A stretch of DNA of 51,878 nt from Thermoguttaceae bacterium (GCA_017434455.1 JAFRFG010000049.1:1-51878), one strand, 5' to 3'. Numbered from the stretch's first letter, positions 36,219 through 45,051 are shown. The notes: generated by a model from the letters alone, not told the origin. Made by a program: numbers and translations.

Positions 36219-36467
36219 ATGGAACGAACCGAATATCAAGAGAGCGTCATCAAGCGCTACTACAAGAACCAAGACAGCATCATGCTCCAAAAGCTCTCCG
36301 AGCTGGTGACCGAGCTGTACCTGGCCGACGAGAAGAAAAAACCGGGGCTGTGGAAACGGGTCGAGGCGGCCCTGAGGAACCTGAAGGTTCCGCCGACAAA
36401 AATCAATCTGATTATGGAGAGGCAGGATCCCGTCTTTCTGGCGAAATTCCTCGAGGGAAAACTCTGA
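36219..36467 (+). CDS. small conserved-looking protein, unknown
   Basis: This 82-residue soluble protein is helical and highly charged (MERTEYQESVIKRYYKNQDS, then KLSELVTELYLADEKKKPGLWKR split by short turns). The start at 36219 has AAAGG 8 bases upstream; the frame extends to 36126 but without support. Small proteins with this look recur in planctomycetes near RNA-processing genes. No domain was recognised. A YhaM-like exoribonuclease gene starts 175 bases downstream in the same direction. Confidence 0.7.
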   Translation: MERTEYQESVIKRYYKNQDSIMLQKLSELVTELYLADEKKKPGLWKRVEAALRNLKVPPTKINLIMERQDPVFLAKFLEGKL

Positions 36468-36642
36468 CCCCACCAGAGAAAAAACGGTTCGACGCGGCCG
36501 CGTCCCGTTCGGCCTCCAGCGACTTGTCGAACCGCCCCCCGGCCGGTAAAATTGACGGTGCAGATCGGTTGTTTCACAAATATTATATAAACCAGGTGCA
36601 GGCCCGTTTCGTCACCGGTATTTTTTCTCGCGGGGAAAGTCG

Positions 36643-37620
36643 ATGGGACATCATTTTGTCAATCAACTCCAAGACAGAGATCATATCAAGGGGGATATCT
36701 ATCAACTGACCGAATGCTCCGTACGGACCAACAAAAACGGGGGGCTTTATCTTCAGTTGATCTTATCGGACAAGACCGGCGGGATCACGGCCAGGAAGTG
36801 GAACGCCACCGAAGATCTGGCCGAGCAGTTCCATGTCGGAGACTTTGTCTACGTCGACGGCGCCGTTCAGATCTTCAACAACTCACTGCAGATGATCGTC
36901 ACCGACATCGACAAGGCCGACACCTCTCGGCTCGACCTGTCGATCTATCTGCGCGAGTCGCAAATCAATGTCCCGGAACTGACCGGCCGGCTCAAAAAAC
37001 TTTTCGGTACCCTGACCAACCCCGATCTGATCAATCTGGCCGACTGTTTCCTGGCCGACGAGAAATTTATGACGAAATTCTGTCAGGCCCCCGCCGGCAT
37101 CAAGATCCACCACAACTACGAGGGAGGGCTTCTGGAGCATACCGTGGCGATGATGGAAATGGCCCGGGCCGTGAGCGCTATTCATCCCCGCAAGATCGAC
37201 GCCGAGCTGCTCTTAATGGGGACGTTCCTTCACGACATCGGGAAGACCGAAGAGCTGACGACGCAAAGCGGTGTTCACCTCTACACCGACACCGGTCAGC
37301 TGCTCAGCCACTTGGTCTTGGGGATCGGTCTGCTCGAACGGAAAATCTCCGAGGCCGAGCGGCTCAGCGACGAGGAGTTCCCCGAACAGACCGCCCTGGC
37401 GCTCAAGCATATGATCGTCTCGCACCACGGCGAGCGCGAGAAGGGAAGCCCCTGCGTCCCGATGACCATCGAGGCGATCGCGCTGCACTTTATCGATTCG
37501 CTCGACTCTAAAGTCAACGAGTTCCATCGGGTGATTCACGACGACCTCAACCGCGGTTCCGACTGGACCGAGTACAACGCCCCCCTGCAGCGGCGCCTCT
37601 ATAAGAGGGGGGCCGAGTAA
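36643..37620 (+). CDS. 3'-5' exoribonuclease, YhaM-like (OB fold plus HD domain)
   Basis: This 325-residue protein has an N-terminal OB-fold nucleic-acid-binding part (about residues 14-95, GGLYLQLILSDKTGGITARKW). The HD phosphohydrolase domain follows (about 150-305) with HHNYEGGLLEHT, the LHDIGKTEEL metal-binding HD pair, MIVSHHGERE, and HFIDSLDSKVN. The layout and length match YhaM of Firmicutes (about 314 residues), a Mn2+-dependent 3'-5' exoribonuclease that trims RNA ends. The assigned activity follows from the family. The HD and OB motifs are directly visible. Confidence 0.88.
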   Translation: MGHHFVNQLQDRDHIKGDIYQLTECSVRTNKNGGLYLQLILSDKTGGITARKWNATEDLAEQFHVGDFVYVDGAVQIFNNSLQMIVTDIDKADTSRLDLSIYLRESQINVPELTGRLKKLFGTLTNPDLINLADCFLADEKFMTKFCQAPAGIKIHHNYEGGLLEHTVAMMEMARAVSAIHPRKIDAELLLMGTFLHDIGKTEELTTQSGVHLYTDTGQLLSHLVLGIGLLERKISEAERLSDEEFPEQTALALKHMIVSHHGEREKGSPCVPMTIEAIALHFIDSLDSKVNEFHRVIHDDLNRGSDWTEYNAPLQRRLYKRGAE

Positions 37621-37669
37621 CTTTTGGGGATGTCCGAAAAGGGATGGCCGGCTTAGAAGCGCTTTTTCG

Positions 37670-38293
37670 ATGATGATCATGTTTTTTATGGCCTGCTGGA
37701 TGGGGTTTGTCCTCGGACTTTCCGGGGCGATCCAGCCCGGCCCGCTCATGGCGGTGGTCTTGGGGGAATCGATCCGCGGCGGATGGCGGTACGGCGCCCG
37801 CTTTGGTTTTATCCCCCTGGTGACCGATCCGGCGGTCATCCTCCTGGCGCTGTTCGTCGTCGCCGCCCTTCCCGATTGGGCGATGGCGTTTATCTCCTTT
37901 GCCGGGGCCGCGATCCTGATCCGTTTCGGGATCTATGGCCTGAAGCGCGATACCCATCTGGCCGAAGCCGACGAACGCCCGAAGACCTTCCCGATGGCGG
38001 TGGCGATGAATTTTCTCAACCCCAACCTTTATATCTACGCCTTCACCGTCCATTCGGTTATGATCCTGGGCTACTGGCAGTCGGGCGCCGCCGCGGTGAT
38101 CGGCTACCTTCTGTCCTTCTTCGGCACGATGATCGCGGTCAACGCCGGGATCGCGATGTTTGGCGGCTTTCTGCGGCGGATCTCCCTTTCGACACGGCTG
38201 CTCACCACGATCACCCGGATACTCAGCGGTTTTCTCTTCGTCATCGCCGCCCTGTTCGTCGGGCGCGGCCTGACCTACCTCCTCCACGTTTAG
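37670..38293 (+). CDS. LysE-family amino-acid exporter
   Basis: This 207-residue protein has six hydrophobic segments and the LysE/RhtB signature near the N-terminus: G-x-x-x-G-x-x-x-PGPL (LGLSGAIQPGPLMAVVLGES) followed by a G-rich second helix. The MNFLNPNLYIYAF segment fits the conserved N-P-K/N region of the third helix. LysE members export amino acids or related small molecules by proton exchange. The substrate here is unknown. The gene follows the exoribonuclease after 49 bases and may be cotranscribed. Confidence 0.85.
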   Translation: MMIMFFMACWMGFVLGLSGAIQPGPLMAVVLGESIRGGWRYGARFGFIPLVTDPAVILLALFVVAALPDWAMAFISFAGAAILIRFGIYGLKRDTHLAEADERPKTFPMAVAMNFLNPNLYIYAFTVHSVMILGYWQSGAAAVIGYLLSFFGTMIAVNAGIAMFGGFLRRISLSTRLLTTITRILSGFLFVIAALFVGRGLTYLLHV

Positions 38294-38437
38294 GACCGCA
38301 TTTCACAATAGGCAAGTTAAGCGAGCTTTTCCAATAACGGCGATTTTTCTTTTTTTAACGCTTATTCCGGTTTTTTCGTTTAGTTTCAACGGTTCGGGGC
38401 CGATTTAGGTAATAGCGATAAATATCTTCCCAAAAAA

Positions 38438-38464
38438 CGCCGACACCACGGCGCGGCTTTTTTT
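38438..38464 (+). terminator. terminator-like hairpin upstream of the outer-membrane protein gene
   Basis: CGCCG (38438-38442) pairs with CGGCG (38449-38453), and a run of seven T follows at 38458-38464. It could end the lysE transcript or act as an attenuator in the leader of the next gene, whose start is 37 bases away. Confidence 0.45.
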
Positions 38465-38500
38465 GGGGTTCTTCCTTTAGGGAACAGGAAAAGACCAATC

Positions 38501-40447
38501 ATGCGCAAGACACTGACACCATTTTTGCTCGCGGCTGTTTTGACAATGGCGGCTCCGGCCGCCTGGTCCGCCGATCAGGACTCGTCCGGTTGGGTCGCGT
38601 CCGGTTCCGCGTCTGCGCGGTATACGGAATCGACCTCGCGGCTGGACAGTTCGCTGATTCGGCTCGTCGCCCATCAGTCGACCGGCTCGCAGGAGGCCGA
38701 GGTTCTCTCGCCCAACGCCATTGTCCCGGCGGTACCGATCGGGGACGCTCTTGAGGAGAACGCCCTCGAAGAGCTGCCGGCGGTTCCCGGAGGCGCCGCG
38801 GCCCTGGACAACTTTGAGCTGCCTCAAAACCCCGGGACGCTTCCGGCCGATAACTCGACCATTTTCAATCCGAATATCGACGAGCCGGCGATCCCCGGCG
38901 CCGAGCAGGCGCTTGACCGCCTCATGAGCGACGAGGCGCAGCCGCTGCCTCCCGGGCAGGCCGAAAAGCTGACCCCTCCGGCGACCCCGCCGGTCGAACT
39001 GGCTCCGGCACAGCAGCCGCCGAAAAAGCAGCTCCCGAGTTTGGACAGCCCCGGCGCCACCGCCCCCAACCGCGATACCGCCGCCGGCAAGGCCGCCGAT
39101 AAGGAGGCGAGCAAAAACGCCAAGATGATGACCGGCAAGAAGCAAAAGGGGAGCGGCCTGAAGCTCTCGACGACCCGGATCGACCGATTCGGCAATATCG
39201 GCTACATCGGGCTGGAGGGAACCCGCCGCATGGAGGACGGCTCGATCGTCGGCACCCCGTACAACCGCGGAAGCCGCGACTTCCACCCCCTCTGCTTCCC
39301 GACCAACCCGACGATGACCCGGACCGCGCCCCCCAACTGCGCCTTCGGTGAGGATGGATACGGCAATGTCTTAACCGGCTATGAGGGACTCGGCTGCGGC
39401 TACGGATGTGGTTACGGCGACTGCGGCTACGGTTGTGGTTACGACTGCGGCTATGGCTGCGGTTACGGTGCCGAGTATATCGACGATGGCTGCGGGACCG
39501 GCTGTGTCGACGGCTGCGGCTGTGACGGCGGCGCGGGCTGCTATGACGAGGGATGCGGCTGCGATACCGGCTGCGGCTATGGCTGCACGGGCTGCTGCTG
39601 GGGTTACTGGGGCTGCTGTCCCGGCCTGCTCTACCTGCTGCGCGGCACCGAGTTCGAGGTGGGGGTCTTCGGAATGCAGGACCCGATCGACTTCGACAAC
39701 AACAATAACAACTTCGGCTACGACCTGGCGCTGAACTGGTCCACTCCCCTGTCCTGCTTTTGCGGGGTCGGGATTCAGGCCGGAGCGCGCTTCACCGGGA
39801 TGGATAAACAAAAGTACCCGACCTTCAGCGGCGCGACGGGCGCTGATATCATCGAGGAAAACCGCGATCAGACCTTCTTCACCGGGGGCCTCTTCTTCCG
39901 CAGGGCCGGGGGTTTCCTGAACTTCGGCGCGGTCTACGACAACCTGCGGGATAAGGCGTGGGGAGAAAACTACAGCTTGAGCCAGATTCGGGCCGAACTG
40001 TCCTGCGCGGTCGGCCGCGCCACGGATATCGGTTTCCGCGGGGCTTTCGCGGGGAGGAACGAGGCGGTCGATCTTCGTGACGATCTGGCCGATGGGCGAT
40101 GGGAACGGAAAGCGAATTCGTACTACACCGGTTTCATCCGTCACACCTTCTCGGTCGGAAGCGAGGCGATGATCTTCGGCGGCGCGACCAAAGACAGCGA
40201 AGGGCTCATCGGGACCCGCTTCGATGTTCCGATCACCAATCACTCCTCGCTGCGCAGCAGTTTCACCTACGTCTTCCAGAATAGTGACAAGGAAAAACGG
40301 CTCGCCGACAACGCCTGGAGCGTCAATCTGGCCTGGGTCGTCTTCCTCGGCGGAAGCAGCCACGCGGGGATCGCCAACGACACCAAACCGATGTTCGATG
40401 TCGCCGACAACAGCACTTTCCTTCAGACGATCGGCTTAGTGGACTAA
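38501..40447 (+). CDS. outer-membrane beta-barrel-like protein with Cys-Gly-Tyr-rich segment
   Basis: This is a 648-residue protein with a clean signal peptide (MRKTLTPFLLAAVLTMAAPA to about residue 23). A low-complexity Pro/Ala/acidic region (about 60-215) is followed by a remarkable stretch at about 297-376 rich in Cys, Gly and Tyr (units such as GYGCGYGDCGYGCGY). The C-terminal ~260 residues alternate polar and hydrophobic residues with aromatic girdles (GGLFFRRAGGFLNFGAVYDN, SYYTGFIRHTF, SLRSSFTYVFQN), as in a beta barrel. The barrel part matches planctomycete proteins placed in the outer membrane. The Cys-rich part may cross-link through disulfides or bind metal. AACAGGAAAAG precedes the ATG. 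Confidence 0.78.
   Translation: MRKTLTPFLLAAVLTMAAPAAWSADQDSSGWVASGSASARYTESTSRLDSSLIRLVAHQSTGSQEAEVLSPNAIVPAVPIGDALEENALEELPAVPGGAAALDNFELPQNPGTLPADNSTIFNPNIDEPAIPGAEQALDRLMSDEAQPLPPGQAEKLTPPATPPVELAPAQQPPKKQLPSLDSPGATAPNRDTAAGKAADKEASKNAKMMTGKKQKGSGLKLSTTRIDRFGNIGYIGLEGTRRMEDGSIVGTPYNRGSRDFHPLCFPTNPTMTRTAPPNCAFGEDGYGNVLTGYEGLGCGYGCGYGDCGYGCGYDCGYGCGYGAEYIDDGCGTGCVDGCGCDGGAGCYDEGCGCDTGCGYGCTGCCWGYWGCCPGLLYLLRGTEFEVGVFGMQDPIDFDNNNNNFGYDLALNWSTPLSCFCGVGIQAGARFTGMDKQKYPTFSGATGADIIEENRDQTFFTGGLFFRRAGGFLNFGAVYDNLRDKAWGENYSLSQIRAELSCAVGRATDIGFRGAFAGRNEAVDLRDDLADGRWERKANSYYTGFIRHTFSVGSEAMIFGGATKDSEGLIGTRFDVPITNHSSLRSSFTYVFQNSDKEKRLADNAWSVNLAWVVFLGGSSHAGIANDTKPMFDVADNSTFLQTIGLVD
39395..39620 (+). 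repeat. short repeats encoding the Cys-Gly-Tyr-rich segment
   Basis: Tandem degenerate 9-12 base units such as GGCTGCGGCTAC and GGTTGTGGTTAC encode about 75 residues in which Cys and Gly make up most positions. Synonymous differences between units indicate that the protein pattern, not the DNA, is conserved. Confidence 0.75.
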
Positions 40448-40487
40448 ATCCCGCCCATCGGCTAAACTCTCCGGTTCGCGTTCCTTC

Positions 40488-40512
40488 GGGGGGGCAAGCC
40501 CCCCCTTTTTTT
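40488..40512 (+). terminator. terminator after the outer-membrane protein gene
   Basis: Seven G (40488-40494), a CAAG loop, seven C (40499-40505) and seven T follow in direct order, a textbook intrinsic terminator. Confidence 0.9.
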
Positions 40513-40671
40513 AGGCGGTAAAGGGCTTCCCCAACAGGGATGTCCCCCTTATCGGAATAAATACGGGGTTTACCCCAAAAAGGGGAACCCCTTATTTCTT
40601 TTCTATTTTGAATCTGATACAATAGCTCCCACGCGAATACGTATTTCCCAATTCACCCAAGGAGTTCATAA

Positions 40672-41979
40672 ATGAAAAAGACGTTTGTCATGTGCCTCCT
40701 GTCGTTTATGGCGGCGGGATTAACGCTCTGCGGCGCCGCCAGCGCCGAGGACGGGTTCGTCTCCCTTTTCAACGGGAAAGACCTCACCGGCTGGGTCGTC
40801 AAAGGCGGCCAGGCGACCTATAAGGTCGAAGACGGCGCGATCATCGGGACCTGTACCCCCGGCACGCCGGAAAACACCTTCCTCTGCACCGAGAAAGAGT
40901 ACGGCGACTTCATCTTCAAGTGCGAGTTCAAAGTCTCTGTCCCGGGCAACTCGGGGATCCAATTCCGCTCCCACACCCGTCCGCAGGGCGACATCGAGCG
41001 CGTCTTCGGCTATCAGTGCGAGATCGACCCGGTCAATGAACCCTCGGACACCGCCCGTATTTACGACGAGGCGCGCCGCGGCTTCCAGCACGGCCGCACC
41101 TGGCTGAACGACGTTGATCCGACCTGGCGCGAGGAAGCGAACGCTTCCTACAAGCCGGGCGAGTGGAACGAGATGGAGATCCAGTGCGTCGGCACCTCGA
41201 TCCGCACTTGGCTCAACGGCCATCCGGTTTCCAAGTTCCACGACTACTACGACCTGTCCGGCATCTTCGGTCTTCAGGTTCACGCCGGCCAGCAGGGCGA
41301 AATCGCCTGGCGCAACATCCGGGTCAAAGATCTCGGCACGAGCCAGTGGCAGCACTTCTTCGTGAAGAAGAACAACCAGTGGGAGCTCGACGGGGCCTAT
41401 AAGTTCGTCGAGAACTGCTGGTCCTTCACCGAAAAAGACGGCAAAGAGGTTCTTTGGGGCCACCACACCAAGGACGAGCAGCGCGACGGTCTGATCGTCT
41501 CGGATCTTAACTACGACAACTTCGCCGCGAAGGTCACCTACATCATCAACGGCGGCAACAGCGCCCTTTACTTCCGTGCCGAAGAAGTCGACACCCCCTG
41601 GCTGCTGCGCGGCTACCAGAACGAAATCGCCGGCAACGAAGCCGAAGCGAGTATCTGGCACACCGCCGGGGCTCCCGGTGACCCGCCGGGACGCGGCTGG
41701 CTCGACCGCGAGGACGCCGAAAAGACCGCCGCGCGTCTGGCCTTCGCCGAGGAACTGCGCAACGATCTTGACTGGAACACCGTCTGCACCGTCGCTGTCG
41801 GTCCCCACATCACCACCTTCCTCAACGGTTACGTCATCACCGATATGCTCGACCCCGAAGGGGAGAAGACCGGTAAGCTCGGCCTGCAGCTTCACGGCGG
41901 CGCCGACGTCGACATGTGGTTCTACGACTTCGACGTGCTTCCGTTTACCCAGGAAATGGTCGACCTGATGGAGCGCTGA
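40672..41979 (+). CDS. secreted protein with two DUF1080 domains
   Basis: This 435-residue protein has a signal peptide (MKKTFVMCLLSFMAAGLTLC to about 25) and an AAGGAG site before the ATG. Two DUF1080 (3-keto-disaccharide hydrolase-like, concanavalin-like fold) domains follow. The first spans about 27-225 (FVSLFNGKDLTGWVVKGG, NSGIQFRSH, WNEMEIQCVGTSIRTWLNG, GLQVHAG). The second spans about 230-425 (NSALYFRAEE, YQNEIAG, GKLGLQLHGG). Many planctomycetes have dozens of these genes, used in sugar-derivative breakdown. A second DUF1080 gene lies just downstream. A -10-like TACAAT at 40618-40623 precedes it without a convincing -35. Confidence 0.88.
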   Translation: MKKTFVMCLLSFMAAGLTLCGAASAEDGFVSLFNGKDLTGWVVKGGQATYKVEDGAIIGTCTPGTPENTFLCTEKEYGDFIFKCEFKVSVPGNSGIQFRSHTRPQGDIERVFGYQCEIDPVNEPSDTARIYDEARRGFQHGRTWLNDVDPTWREEANASYKPGEWNEMEIQCVGTSIRTWLNGHPVSKFHDYYDLSGIFGLQVHAGQQGEIAWRNIRVKDLGTSQWQHFFVKKNNQWELDGAYKFVENCWSFTEKDGKEVLWGHHTKDEQRDGLIVSDLNYDNFAAKVTYIINGGNSALYFRAEEVDTPWLLRGYQNEIAGNEAEASIWHTAGAPGDPPGRGWLDREDAEKTAARLAFAEELRNDLDWNTVCTVAVGPHITTFLNGYVITDMLDPEGEKTGKLGLQLHGGADVDMWFYDFDVLPFTQEMVDLMER

Positions 41980-42014
41980 GCCACCCCGGCCGGCATTCCT
42001 CTTAAAGTGAACGC

Positions 42015-42045
42015 GGCCGGCTGTCTTTTTGACGGCCGGCCTTTT
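42015..42045 (+). terminator. hairpin between the two DUF1080 genes
   Basis: GGCCGGCTGTC (42015-42025) pairs with GACGGCCGGCC (42031-42041) with one G-T wobble over a T5 loop, followed by TTTT. It probably reduces read-through into the next gene. Confidence 0.75.
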
Positions 42046-42101
42046 CCTGAACAGCCCACTTGTGGGATTCCCAAGATTTTTATCCCAAAGGACAAAACAC
42101 G

Positions 42102-43169
42102 ATGAAAAAGTATTTCTTAGCCGCGCTGACGGTTCTGTGCTTAGCGTTCGTGCCGGCGGCGTTCGGCGCCGAGGCCGAGTACACCAGCATCTCGCAGGTC
42201 AATGCCGCGGGTCTGGGGGAAGATTATAAGATCCAGGGTGAATACATCGACGAAGAGAACCACCGCGGTTTCCAGGTGATCGCCCTGGGAGACATGAAGT
42301 TCCGCGTCATCGGCTATCAAAACGCCCTCCCCGGCGACGGCTGGGATCGGACGAAGGCCCGCTTCTTCGGCGACGCCGAATTCGACGGTTTCCAGGTGGT
42401 CATCACCGGTGAGAAGATGGATATCCCCCGCTACGAGAATGTCGAGGGAAAGAGCCGTGTCATCGAGTTCACCGACCAGATGAAACAGCGCAAGCTGCGC
42501 TGCTTCCGCGAAGGGGACAACCGGCACTACTACACCGACGACAAGGACAAAGAGCATAAGCACATGAAGCTCGACAAGGTCACCCGCCAGAGCCCGACCC
42601 TCGGCCAGGCGGCTCCGGAAGGGGCGGTGGTGATCTTCGACGGGACCAATCTCGATATGTTCGTCGACGGGAAAATGAACGAAGACGCCAAGACCCTCTG
42701 GGCCGACGCGCGCACCAAGCCGTTCGAGAAGGATCGTCCCTATCTGCTTCACCTCGAATTCATGACCAGCTTCATGCCGAAGGCCCAGGGCCAGGCCCGT
42801 TCGAACAGCGGCGTCTATATCAACGAGGCGTACGAGTGCCAGGTCCTCGACTCCTTCGGGCTCGAAGGGGAAGACAACGAGTGCGGCGGCTTCTATCAGT
42901 TCGCCCGCCCGATCGTCAACATGTGCTACCCGCCGCTGACCTGGCAGACCTACGATATCGACTTCACCCCGGCGAAGTTCGCCGACGGGAAAAAGGTTGA
43001 GAACGCCCGCGTCACCGTCCGTCACAACGGCGTGGTGATCCACGACGATCTGGAACTGGAGCACGAGACCCCCGGCTGCCTCGGCGAAGCCGACGAGCCG
43101 CGCGGTCTGTTCCTGCAGGGTCACGGAAACAAGTGCCAGTACCGCAACATCTGGCTTCAGTATAAGTAA
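42102..43169 (+). CDS. secreted DUF1080 domain protein with N-terminal extra domain
   Basis: This 355-residue protein has a signal peptide (MKKYFLAALTVLCLAFVPAA to about 23) and an AAAGGA site upstream of ATG 42102. Residues ~25-125 form a small beta-rich domain (EYTSISQVNAAGLGEDYKIQ, RFFGDAEFDGFQVVI) not typical of DUF1080. The DUF1080-like domain covers about 170-355 (AVVIFDGTNLDMFVDG, RSNSGVYINEAYECQVLDSF, WQTYDIDFTPAKF, RGLFLQGHGNKCQYRNIWL), with the conserved NSGVY and QVLDS blocks. It probably hydrolyses or binds a modified sugar. It lies 122 bases after the first DUF1080 gene, separated by a hairpin. Confidence 0.88.
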   Translation: MKKYFLAALTVLCLAFVPAAFGAEAEYTSISQVNAAGLGEDYKIQGEYIDEENHRGFQVIALGDMKFRVIGYQNALPGDGWDRTKARFFGDAEFDGFQVVITGEKMDIPRYENVEGKSRVIEFTDQMKQRKLRCFREGDNRHYYTDDKDKEHKHMKLDKVTRQSPTLGQAAPEGAVVIFDGTNLDMFVDGKMNEDAKTLWADARTKPFEKDRPYLLHLEFMTSFMPKAQGQARSNSGVYINEAYECQVLDSFGLEGEDNECGGFYQFARPIVNMCYPPLTWQTYDIDFTPAKFADGKKVENARVTVRHNGVVIHDDLELEHETPGCLGEADEPRGLFLQGHGNKCQYRNIWLQYK

Positions 43170-43210
43170 CCTCAGCGGCCCGCTTTTTGCGCGGCTGACC
43201 GACCTTTTCG

Positions 43211-43253
43211 CCCCCCCACCACTGCCGGCGGTTTTGGTGGGGGGGAATTTTTA
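43211..43253 (+). terminator. terminator after the second DUF1080 gene
   Basis: CCCCCCCACCA (43211-43221) and TGGTGGGGGGG (43235-43245) pair perfectly, followed by AATTTTTATT. Confidence 0.85.
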
Positions 43254-43283
43254 TTCTCCCTCCGACAAACGACGGCTCGCGCG

Positions 43284-43754
43284 ATGAGATTGCCCTGGAC
43301 CAAAACCCAGTTTCTTCTGGAACTCCTCTGCCTGGCCATGCTGCTGGGGATGATCACCCGGGTCGTTAATATCTGGGATACCCTCCCCGGATACTTCCCC
43401 GTCGTCGATCAGGCCGGAGGGATCGTTCGCAAAGAGCCGAGAAGCGTTCTTTTGACCTACCCGATGATCGCCTCGACCGTCGGGATCACTCTCGGCATGG
43501 TTCTGTGTGTTCCTCCCGCCAAGTGGAACATGCCGTGCCGCGTTAAAGAAGAAAACGCCGACCGGGTCTATTCCTTCACCCGAACAATGGTCCTGATCAT
43601 TCAGGCCGAGCTGTTCGTCGGCTTCACCCTGCTGCAAGCGGTGTCGCTTCGATTCCAGCCGACCCCCAAGGCCGCCGTGCCGCTGCTGGCCGCCGTCATC
43701 GTCGTCACCGTTGCCCTGATGATCGCGGGGATCTTTCGGCTGAACCGATCATAG
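43284..43754 (+). CDS. small membrane protein, DUF1648/SdpI-like
   Basis: This 156-residue protein has about four hydrophobic segments. Between the first two, the stretch NIWDTLPGYFPVVDQAGGI resembles the W-x2-LP-x2-(V/F)P-x-H-x3-G signature of the DUF1648 domain that precedes SdpI-type immunity and other membrane proteins; the usual H is V or D here. The function is unknown. No strong ribosome site precedes the ATG. It stands alone and ends at a terminator shared with the sigma-factor array on the other strand. Confidence 0.6.
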   Translation: MRLPWTKTQFLLELLCLAMLLGMITRVVNIWDTLPGYFPVVDQAGGIVRKEPRSVLLTYPMIASTVGITLGMVLCVPPAKWNMPCRVKEENADRVYSFTRTMVLIIQAELFVGFTLLQAVSLRFQPTPKAAVPLLAAVIVVTVALMIAGIFRLNRS

Positions 43755-43787
43755 GAGCGCTTTTCCGCTCCCGGGTGAAAAGACGAA

Positions 43788-43815
43788 GAAAGGGGGGCCA
43801 AAAGGCCCCCCTTTC
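43788..43815. terminator. perfect bidirectional terminator
   Basis: GAAAGGGGGGCC (43788-43799) and GGCCCCCCTTTC (43804-43815) form a perfect 12-pair stem with an AAAA loop. It lies between the small membrane-protein gene on the plus strand and the last sigma-like gene on the minus strand. Confidence 0.9.
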
Positions 43816-43857
43816 CGCGGGTTGGTTTGGACCGCAATAGGTTCCCATCATGCGGTG

Positions 43858-44733
43858 TTAGTCCGGCAGAAAGCGCCTGAGGTCCGGGTCTTCGCGCATA
43901 AATTTTCGGGCCCTGGCCCATAGCTTCTTAAACGCCTTCGGGTCGACGTGGTATTTATCCACGATTTCATCATCCTCATAACCGTTAAACAGTTTGTCAC
44001 AGATCATCTCCACCTCGTTAGAGGAAAATCTTTCGCGAAGTCTCTTAAGGATCAACTCTTTCAGCTCTTCGTACAACACCTTGTCCTCGGGCCCACGAGG
44101 CTTACCCGGCCACCGATCGTGTCCTCCTTCTCCGCTATTGTCGCGGTCCATAAAAGGAAGACTTTCCTTGATCTTTTTAACCGTGAGCTTCGATTTAGGG
44201 TTGGTTCTGTGAGCCTGTTCATAGATCGCTTCGATTGTCGGGGTTTTCCCGGCCGCCTTCAGATTGTTGATGGCCTGCTTGATTTCGCGGATATTCTTCT
44301 CGAGCTGCTCGCTGCTGGCCGGGGTCGTAATGGTGATATGAAAGACCTCATTCAGGATAGACCGCACGACATACGAACTGAACTCGCCCTTCGCAGGATC
44401 GAATTTCTCCATGCACTCAAACATGACCTTCATAGCCGATTGCTCGTAATCATCGGGCTCGTTGACTCCCTCGTACCCTTGAGAAATATAGAGATGCGCC
44501 TTTTCCATAGCGTGCGCAAATAGGCCGACATTCAATCCGATCACCAGTGTTTTATAGTGCTTGATTGTCTCACTATGATCACCCTGATTCCCCTCCGCAA
44601 GCAATTCTCTGATCATCTCTAGTAAAGCCCTCGTTTCCGCTCGACGCTCATCTTTCGATAGTTCGCCGATATTGGGGAAATATTTCCTCGCGTATTCCAC
44701 AAGGGCATTACACTTCGAAAAATAATGCTTCAT
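43858..44733 (-). CDS. sigma-70 family protein, array member 1
   Basis: This is a 291-residue sigma-70-like protein. Region 2 spans about 60-135 (LNVGLFAHAM, DDYEQSAMKVMFECMEKFDP, GEFSSYVVRSILNEV). A region-3-like helical part covers about 145-192 with TIEAIYEQAH and KLTVKKIK. A charged linker is followed by region 4 (about 219-282, RFSSNEVEMICDKLFNGYED, KAFKKLWARARKFMR). GAGGAGGG lies 5 bases before the ATG. It has its own promoter (44783-44810) and a short leader. It is one of four such genes in a row. The low similarity between members points to old duplications and different promoter targets. No anti-sigma gene is adjacent. Confidence 0.8.
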   Translation of the reverse strand: MKHYFSKCNALVEYARKYFPNIGELSKDERRAETRALLEMIRELLAEGNQGDHSETIKHYKTLVIGLNVGLFAHAMEKAHLYISQGYEGVNEPDDYEQSAMKVMFECMEKFDPAKGEFSSYVVRSILNEVFHITITTPASSEQLEKNIREIKQAINNLKAAGKTPTIEAIYEQAHRTNPKSKLTVKKIKESLPFMDRDNSGEGGHDRWPGKPRGPEDKVLYEELKELILKRLRERFSSNEVEMICDKLFNGYEDDEIVDKYHVDPKAFKKLWARARKFMREDPDLRRFLPD

Positions 44734-44782
44734 TGGAACCCTCCTCTTGTTGAGATAAAGTGTTATATATCTCTAATTGCGA

Positions 44783-44810
44783 ATTCTACCGTATTCTTCG
44801 TAAAAGTCAA
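44783..44810 (-). promoter_or_regulatory. sigma-70 promoter of array member 1
   Basis: On the minus strand TTGACT (44810-44805) and TAGAAT (44788-44783) are separated by 16 bases, giving a leader of about 43 bases to the ATG at 44733. Confidence 0.65.
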
Positions 44811-44818
44811 TGAAATGA

Positions 44819-44850
44819 GGGTGTTTTAATAAAAAAACACCCGGTTTTTT
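44819..44850. terminator. hairpin with T-run next to the member-1 promoter
   Basis: GGGTGTTTT (44819-44827) pairs with AAAACACCC (44834-44842). The T6 is on the plus-strand side, where no gene is known. For minus-strand transcripts from member 2 it is a hairpin without a good T-tract. Confidence 0.4.
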
Positions 44851-45051
44851 CGACGCGTCTGCCACAATGGCAGGCGCCGTCAGTGCTGGCGATCACGGCT
44901 CTCCTGCGGCGGGGCCGAAGGAAGCGTTTTCCTCACCAGCGCCCGGACAAACAACGGCGAAGGCGGGAGAGCCCCCCTTCGCCGTATCTTTTTGCCGGTC
45001 GGTGCCCCCTGTTGGGGGGGCTTGGACCTTTCGGCAAGGCCGAAGACAGCC

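Larger units (their letters stand above)
44734..45051 (-). other. hairpin-dense spacer between sigma-like genes 1 and 2
   Basis: No gene was seen in these 318 bases. In addition to the promoter of member 1, it holds several inverted repeats. These are GGGTGTTTT/AAAACACCC (44819-44842, followed on the plus side by T6), CTGCCACAATGGCAG (44859-44873), ACGGCGAAGG/CCTTCGCCGT (44954-44985), GCCCCC/GGGGGGC (about 45004-45021) and TTCGGC/GCCGAA near 45032-45046. Together they could terminate or process transcripts coming from member 2. Confidence 0.6.
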
